64,000 bases of DNA from an uncultured Candidatus Nemicrothrix sp. (GTDB lineage: Bacteria > Actinomycetota > Acidimicrobiia > Acidimicrobiales > MedAcidi-G1): positions 41,720-105,719 of the forward strand of contig CAJXKL010000005.1 in the NCBI GenBank assembly GCA_913055915.1, in the 5' to 3' direction. The notes beneath the pieces were generated by a model. That model made no database searches. It was not told where the DNA came from and saw nothing but the letters and a program-made list of their open reading frames with translations. Below are positions 62,629 through 64,000 of this stretch, piece by piece (position 1 is the first letter of the stretch; each line of letters opens with the position of its first letter). A program made the translations under genes and the position numbers.

Positions 62629-63043
62629 CGGGGTCTCGGCAGGTTATTGAAAACGGCTCGGCAGGTTTCGACCACACAGGGTGACCGGACCGGGCTCGAC
62701 GAATGTGGCCAACCCCGAACAGAAGAGGGGATCTCCACTACCCCTCGCTGAGACCCCCTGCCATACGCCTGACCGTCCGTGTCGCAACTGTCGACGCACG
62801 AATCTTCACTCCCAAGCTCCGCGACATCCCGGCCGCGCGGGGTACTGACGGTTCTGGGTTCGAGTCCCCCCGAGCACACCAAGATGTGCAGGCCCCAGGG
62901 GGCGCACAACAGAACCCCTGACTTGCTCCAGCGCTTAGCCGCAGGACCACAATTCTTCCACGCCCTGAGCGGTGGGTGGGGCGACCACCGGAACCCCCAA
63001 GGTGCAGATGGGCACAGGCGTCTTGCTGGAACGCTGCCGGTGC
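62629..63043. other. Gene-free interval with a tRNA-3'-end-like fragment
   Basis: No supported gene lies here. At 62849-62880 the plus strand ends like a tRNA: GGGTTCGAGTCCCC, then CGAGCAC-A-CCA. No matching 5' acceptor strand, D arm or anticodon arm lies upstream, and the T stem pairs only three bases. An inverted repeat GGGGTCTC/GAGACCCC brackets 62630-62756. It could be a decayed tRNA or old integration site. Open frames here look like shadows. Confidence 0.4.
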
Positions 63044-64000
63044 CTAAGCGGGGTTCCAGGCGGCGTGGACGGCTTCGGGCGCACGCAGAGTTGTCGATAC
63101 CGGTTCGATTCCTATGGGGTCGTCAAGGCGGAGACCAGGAAGTCTCTCGAGGAGCACGTCGAGACCCGTCAAGAGTTCTCGACGGGCCAGGTGCGAACCC
63201 GGACAGAAGTGCGGACCCGAGCCGAAGCTGATGAGGCCAACCGGGTCGCGATCCGGGTCGAACTCGTCCGGATGATCGTGGACCGTGGGATCCCGGTTGG
63301 CCGCGGCGATCCCGAACAGCAGCAACGAACCGGCAGGAATCCCGGTTCCCTGCCACTCGGCGTCTCGAGTAGCGATCCTGGGTAGGGCACCCAACGGTGG
63401 CTCCCAGCGCAGTAACTCCTCGATGATCGCCGGACGCCGCTGCGGATCGTCGAACGCTGCAACCAGCACGGGCTCCCGGGTGAGAAGCACGTAGAGCAGG
63501 TTTCCGAGAGCGTGGTAGGTGGTGGCAGCGCCGGCGGCGAAGAACATCCGAATGTGGGCGACGACCTCCTCGTCGTCAAGTCGTCGACCGTCCACCTCAT
63601 GGTGGAGCATGGCCGAGAGCACATCATCGGTCGGCTGCCTCCGCCGCTCCCCGATCACCGGGCCGAGATGTTCGTCGAATTCGTCGCGAGCCGTCCAAGC
63701 GGCCTCCGGATCACGCATGAAGCCCAGCAGGTCGAACGACCAGCGTCGGAGGCTCTCGTCACTGGCCGGAGGGAGGCCCAACTTGCGTCGGAGCACCCGG
63801 AACGGGAAGACGGCGCAGAACTCGGCCATCAGGTCGGCCCGGCCCCGCCCGATGAAGGCGTCTACGACCTCGTTCGCAACAGCCGCCAGGCCCCCGGCGT
63901 CGAAGCGTTCGATAGCACGGGACCGAAATGCCGGCTGCGCCAGTTGCCGGTAGAGGTTGTGCTCGTCGCCGTCCATGCTTTCGAAGGTGCGCCCCTGGAC
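63044..64000 (-). CDS. Cytochrome P450, N-terminus beyond the window
   Basis: The C-terminal 318 residues of a P450 are present. They include the I-helix MFFAAGAATTYHALG (oxygen-activating Ala-Gly-x-x-Thr-Thr region), the K-helix ExxR in EELLRWEPPLGALPR, the FDPDRDPVG loop and the heme-binding signature FGSGPHFCPGSHLARREL. The frame is open through the window end, so the Met at 63976 is internal. Bacterial P450s of this type hydroxylate lipids, steroids or terpenes with ferredoxin partners; no redox partner gene is visible. Confidence 0.92.
   Translation of the reverse strand, partial: VQGRTFESMDGDEHNLYRQLAQPAFRSRAIERFDAGGLAAVANEVVDAFIGRGRADLMAEFCAVFPFRVLRRKLGLPPASDESLRRWSFDLLGFMRDPEAAWTARDEFDEHLGPVIGERRRQPTDDVLSAMLHHEVDGRRLDDEEVVAHIRMFFAAGAATTYHALGNLLYVLLTREPVLVAAFDDPQRRPAIIEELLRWEPPLGALPRIATRDAEWQGTGIPAGSLLLFGIAAANRDPTVHDHPDEFDPDRDPVGLISFGSGPHFCPGSHLARRELLTGLDVLLERLPGLRLDDPIGIEPVSTTLRAPEAVHAAWNPA

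Noticed and set aside
62738..62950. Minus-strand open frame with a GDSNPEP-like segment
   Set aside because: Such peptides come from reading tRNA 3' sequences in reverse. It overlaps the tRNA-like fragment and has no other support.
62779..63385. Plus-strand open frames near the P450 3' end
   Set aside because: They overlap the well-supported P450 on the other strand and show no recognisable protein features.

Overview
The window is a gene-dense, high-GC stretch from an actinobacterium, most plausibly a member of the Acidimicrobiia (class placement is inference from gene content). Supporting signs are three WhiB-type Fe-S regulators, a SenX3/RegX3-like two-component pair beside PhoU, a GlnR-like regulator beside glutamine synthetase, a eukaryote-like GSII, a b558-type succinate dehydrogenase, many GTG/TTG starts, and a TANNNT -10 element 6-9 nt before many start codons. 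No CRISPR array, insertion sequence, prophage or rRNA was seen. It looks like core chromosome.

Layout. 1-6.7 kb: C-terminus of a zincin-like protein, an MFS transporter, a RegX3-like/SenX3-like/PhoU/Na+-phosphate cotransporter series, two whiB genes and tatA. 6.8-12.5 kb: a phosphotransferase, a MaoC hydratase and sdhCAB. 12.5-13.1 kb: a gene-free, GC-rich interval. 13.1-18.2 kb: a hydrolase, a thioesterase-DUF368 pair, a three-gene operon of unknown role with a stand-alone phosphohistidine domain, and an SCP2 protein. 18.2-30.4 kb, all on the minus strand: mdh, a heterodimeric ABC exporter, icd, metF, folD, purH, purN, sucD and sucC (TCA cycle, one-carbon and purine metabolism). 30.5-34.1 kb: an alanyl-tRNA editing protein and a copper module (CopZ, CopA, MerR). 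34.2-41.9 kb: holB-tmk-MFS, topA and nhaA. 42-45.3 kb: RsbW/RsbV-like switch proteins, a TadE-like remnant, a HAD phosphatase, a 24-residue membrane peptide, tRNA-Sec and a sigma-70 factor. 45.5-51.6 kb: nadE, a Met/His/Gly-rich exported protein, divergent GSII and GSI genes, and glnR. 51.7-54.6 kb: RidA, a compact xanthine-dehydrogenase-like fusion and a Tat lipoprotein. 54.6-56.8 kb: an A-type Fe-S carrier, Mrp and FxsA. 56.9-60.2 kb: selA, selB and a third whiB. 60.3-64 kb: an NfeD protein, a STAS protein, a receiver protein, tRNA-Pro and a cytochrome P450 cut by the window end.

How the parts connect. Three systems are nearly complete here: selenocysteine insertion (selA, selB, tRNA-Sec; no selD or selenoprotein recognised), copper efflux (two matching MerR operators, at copA and at merR), and nitrogen/phosphate control. 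For the last, three 11-bp-spaced direct repeats of PHO-box type lie both before the phosphate cotransporter and in the GSII/GSI intergenic region.

The most unusual feature is topA. Its C-terminal repeat region is interrupted by about 165 residues that closely resemble the 2B subdomain of PcrA/UvrD helicases, and topoisomerase sequence resumes directly afterwards. The compact [2Fe-2S]/molybdenum-hydroxylase-like fusion and the orphan phosphohistidine operon are the next most interesting.
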